A stretch of DNA of 10,000 bases from Methanobacterium sp. (GTDB taxonomy: Archaea > Methanobacteriota > Methanobacteria > Methanobacteriales > Methanobacteriaceae). Below, one piece after another: positions 8,427 to 10,000 of this stretch. Position 1 is the first letter of the stretch; each line of letters starts with the position of its first letter. The stretch spans positions 1-10,000 of the forward strand of contig JAUNXM010000015.1 of the NCBI GenBank assembly GCA_030539815.1. The letters run 5' to 3'. The notes beneath the pieces are model-generated. The model searched no databases, had not been told where the DNA came from, and worked only from the letters and a program-made list of their open reading frames with translations. Both the position numbers and the translations under genes were made by a program.

Positions 8427-8876
8427 ATGGTTAGTGTCAATGAACAAGCTCCTGTCCTGGCTAAAGTGGAAATTGAAATTGATGCCGATCCCCGTACAGT
8501 ATGGGATATTTTAACTGATATTGAAGCCTGGCCCAGTTGGAATCCTGATGTAAAAGAAGTTATACTTCATGGTAAATTAGAACCAGGAACACATTTCCAG
8601 TGGAAAGCTGGTCCGGGAAAAATTTCATCAGTTCTACAGAATATAGAACCACCACACCGTATAGCCTGGACCGGGAAGACCATGGGCATCAATGCCATTG
8701 ATGTTTTCAAAATAGAGGACATAGAGGGTAAAACCCGTGTAGTAGAGGAAGAATCCTGGGAAGGTCTCCTAAGCCGTGCCATGCACGGGAAATTTCAAAA
8801 GATGCTGGAAGAATCCCTGAATTCCGGCCTGGAGCACCTTAAAATAGAAGCAGAACGCGTCCATAACCAGGAGTAG
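8427..8876 (+). CDS. SRPBCC-superfamily (polyketide cyclase/START-like) protein
   Basis: A 149-residue small-ligand-binding fold. The hallmark opening is a beta strand then DADPRTVWDILTDIEAWPSWNPD (about 19-41), followed by alternating strands with LEPGTHFQWKAG and the PPHRIAWTGKTMG segment. A long C-terminal helix carries the LEESLNSGLEHLKIEAE stretch. Members bind hydrophobic ligands in a helix-grip pocket and serve as cyclases, transporters or stress proteins; no ligand can be read from sequence. ATG 8427 has a good AGGTGAT site 5 nt upstream. It is cytoplasmic by appearance. The ATC-hydrolase-like gene follows on the same strand after 88 nt that include a possible stem-loop, so cotranscription is possible but not certain. 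Confidence 0.88.
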   Translation: MVSVNEQAPVLAKVEIEIDADPRTVWDILTDIEAWPSWNPDVKEVILHGKLEPGTHFQWKAGPGKISSVLQNIEPPHRIAWTGKTMGINAIDVFKIEDIEGKTRVVEEESWEGLLSRAMHGKFQKMLEESLNSGLEHLKIEAERVHNQE

Positions 8877-8895
8877 ATCCCTGATTTTTAATAAA

Positions 8896-8950
8896 AACTC
8901 CAATTATCCCTTGGTGAAGAAAAAAATTAACCCCAAGAGAAATGGGAGTT
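8896..8950 (+). repeat. Two-part stem-loop in the leader of the ATC-hydrolase gene
   Basis: AACTCC (8896-8901) pairs with GGAGTT (8945-8950), and CTTGG (8910-8914) with CCAAG (8933-8937). The two stems are separated by near-symmetric internal loops of 8 and 7 nt, with an A-rich apical loop. The 3' arm ends just before the GGAG ribosome site (8953-8956). It could affect transcript ends or translation, but it may be fortuitous. Confidence 0.35.
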
Positions 8951-8964
8951 ACGGAGTAATGTAA

Positions 8965-9648
8965 ATGGTCAAGACAAGATATTATTATACATCCCAGAAA
9001 TCCGAGTTTTTCACCCAGTTTGATGGCTTCTGTGAACGTGTGGGGGCCTTGATAGAAGAAAAATATGGGGAAAAATTTAAAAATGATGTTATGGGTGAAA
9101 TTAAGATGGGATTTGAACTTATTTTTGATGAAATACCCTACATTGGTGGAGATGATAATTTCTTAACCATGGACCTTGTTTCTGCGGCCCAGGACCTGGC
9201 CCTGTATCAGGTCCTGAAAAGGTATGATAAACCCGTGGAAGAAATTGGGGAGATAGCTTACCAGGAATCTGAACAATATTTAAGGGATAATGCAGATTTA
9301 ATTCCACCTATGACCCATCCTAAGTACGTTTTTTACATTGAAATGGCGGCAAAAGGGTCTCTGAAGAGGAAATATCCTGGTGACTGGGCCTACGAATTCA
9401 TCCCTGGAGACGGGGAGAATGATTATGGACTGAATTTTATTGAGTGTGGAATACAGAAGTTATTCCATGACCACGATGCCGATGAATTCACCCCTTACCT
9501 GTGTGCCATGGACATTCCCATGAGTGAATGCGGGAATCTAGGCCTGCATCGTACTCAAACCCTGGCCAAAGGTGGCGATCGGTGTGATTTCCGGTACAAA
9601 GGTGGAAGGAAAACTGAAGTTGCGAGTACGGTGATTAAAAAAGAGTAA
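8965..9648 (+). CDS. L-2-amino-thiazoline-4-carboxylate (ATC) hydrolase-family protein
   Basis: A 227-residue protein recognised by its C-terminal signature: YPGDWAYEFI (137-146), YGLNFIECGIQKLF (154-167 region), PYLCAMDIPMSE (177-188), and RTQTLAKGGDRCDFRYKGG (196-214). These include the conserved Cys161, Cys180, Asp183, Gly203-Gly204-Asp205 and Cys207. The founding enzyme hydrolyses a cyclic thiazoline to S-carbamoyl-cysteine on the way to L-cysteine. Most relatives in anaerobes are uncharacterised, so the true substrate here is unknown. The N-terminal 110 residues are helical and less conserved. ATG 8965 is set by GGAG at 8953-8956 with 8 nt spacing. An ATG-TAA pair immediately precedes it (8959-8964). 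A hairpin and T tract follow the stop, ending this transcript. Confidence 0.85.
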   Translation: MVKTRYYYTSQKSEFFTQFDGFCERVGALIEEKYGEKFKNDVMGEIKMGFELIFDEIPYIGGDDNFLTMDLVSAAQDLALYQVLKRYDKPVEEIGEIAYQESEQYLRDNADLIPPMTHPKYVFYIEMAAKGSLKRKYPGDWAYEFIPGDGENDYGLNFIECGIQKLFHDHDADEFTPYLCAMDIPMSECGNLGLHRTQTLAKGGDRCDFRYKGGRKTEVASTVIKKE

Positions 9649-9685
9649 TTATTGAAAACCATGAATTTACTACCAGATCTCCCAA

Positions 9686-9716
9686 CATCTACCAGTGCCT
9701 GGTGATGGTACTTTTT
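9686..9716 (+). terminator. Hairpin and T-tract terminator after the ATC-hydrolase gene
   Basis: ACCAG (9691-9695) pairs with CTGGT (9699-9703) around a TGC loop. CATC (9686-9689) and GATG (9704-9707) extend the stem to 9 bp with one bulged T. Four bases later come five T (9712-9716). It starts 38 nt after the stop codon, on the expected side. Confidence 0.6.
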
Positions 9717-10000
9717 ACCTGAAATAATTTTTCTAGGCATATAAAGGTTAGTTTTTGGCATAATTGCATCTATTTTTTTAACTACAACCCTAAAATTACG
9801 TATTTTTCCATTTAACAGGAATCTGACAAATTTACTTCACTTTCTTAAAAAGGATTAGGAGAACAATTTTGTTAGAAGCCCCCATTATTCGTGTGAAAGA
9901 TTAATAAACGTTTTAAAAGGAAATCAAAAGGTTTATAGATGTTTTAAACCATAATAGTGCCATATCTTCAATAGTTTTTTTAAGATAAATCTTGAAGTTA
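9717..10000. other. Downstream region without a full gene; promoter-like site near the right edge
   Basis: No gene-length frame is present except the micro-ORF listed separately. T-rich tracts at about 9762-9780 could give further termination. A TATA-like GGTTTATAG at about 9930-9938, preceded by A-rich sequence, could drive a gene beginning beyond the window. Short inverted repeats occur near the end (AAGAT/ATCTT at 9982-9993; CTTCAA/TTGAAG about 9967-9998). Confidence 0.35.
9869..9904 (+). pseudogene. 11-codon micro-ORF, possible N-terminal relic of an ABC transporter ATPase
   Basis: A near-ideal AGGAGAA ribosome site (9857-9863) stands 5 nt before TTG 9869, which opens MLEAPIIRVKD and then two stop codons in a row. 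The peptide resembles the first strand of ABC-type ATP-binding subunits (typically PII-[RK]-[VI]-x-[ND]-L at the N-terminus). The resemblance covers only about eight residues, so a broken gene start, a leader peptide and chance all remain possible. Confidence 0.3.

Overview
The window looks like a chromosomal segment of a hydrogenotrophic methanogen, most likely a Methanobacterium-type member of the Methanobacteriales. The strongest evidence is a protein that closely matches the cobamide-binding domain of MtrA, a subunit of the methanogen-specific methyl-H4MPT:coenzyme M methyltransferase. The AT-rich intergenic DNA, archaeal TATA-like boxes about 25 nt before plausible transcription starts, and purine-rich Shine-Dalgarno sites (GGAGGT, AGGTGAT) agree with this. 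The genus is inferred and was not tested by any search.

Layout. (1) 1-258 is an upstream region that ends in a promoter with an operator-like palindrome. (2) 259-3226 is a tight same-strand run: TetR regulator (TTG start), aldo/keto reductase with two C-terminal [4Fe-4S] motifs, DJ-1/PfpI-family protein and GNAT acetyltransferase. The gaps are 55, 43 and 26 nt, so this is probably one operon. (3) On the minus strand, converging on it, are a VOC/glyoxalase-like protein (3241-3600) and a 12-helix MATE efflux transporter (3758-5140), whose terminator hairpin overlaps the stop codon. (4) 5141-5881 is a 741-nt gap with no convincing gene but several inverted repeats. (5) A second TetR regulator (5882-6547, minus) is divergent from a soluble MtrA paralogue (6850-7395, plus). 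The paralogue's promoter carries three tandem palindromes in exact 18-bp register. (6) A long perfect hairpin (7444-7482) lies between that gene and a minus-strand, 5'-truncated winged-helix (AlkZ/HTH_42-like) pseudogene (7517-8200). (7) A plus-strand SRPBCC protein (8427-8876) and an ATC-hydrolase-family protein (8965-9648) are followed by a hairpin/T-tract terminator. The last 280 nt hold no full gene, only an 11-codon micro-ORF with an excellent ribosome binding site.

How the genes may work together. Regions 2 and 3 read as a stress or detoxification block: a TetR sensor, a carbonyl reductase, a DJ-1-type carbonyl/isonitrile-type enzyme, a VOC protein, an acetyltransferase and a drug/metabolite exporter. 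The most distinctive part is region 5, where a membrane-anchor-less MtrA sits under what looks like dedicated, multi-site transcriptional control next to a TetR gene. No obvious mobile element, CRISPR array, tRNA or rRNA was seen.
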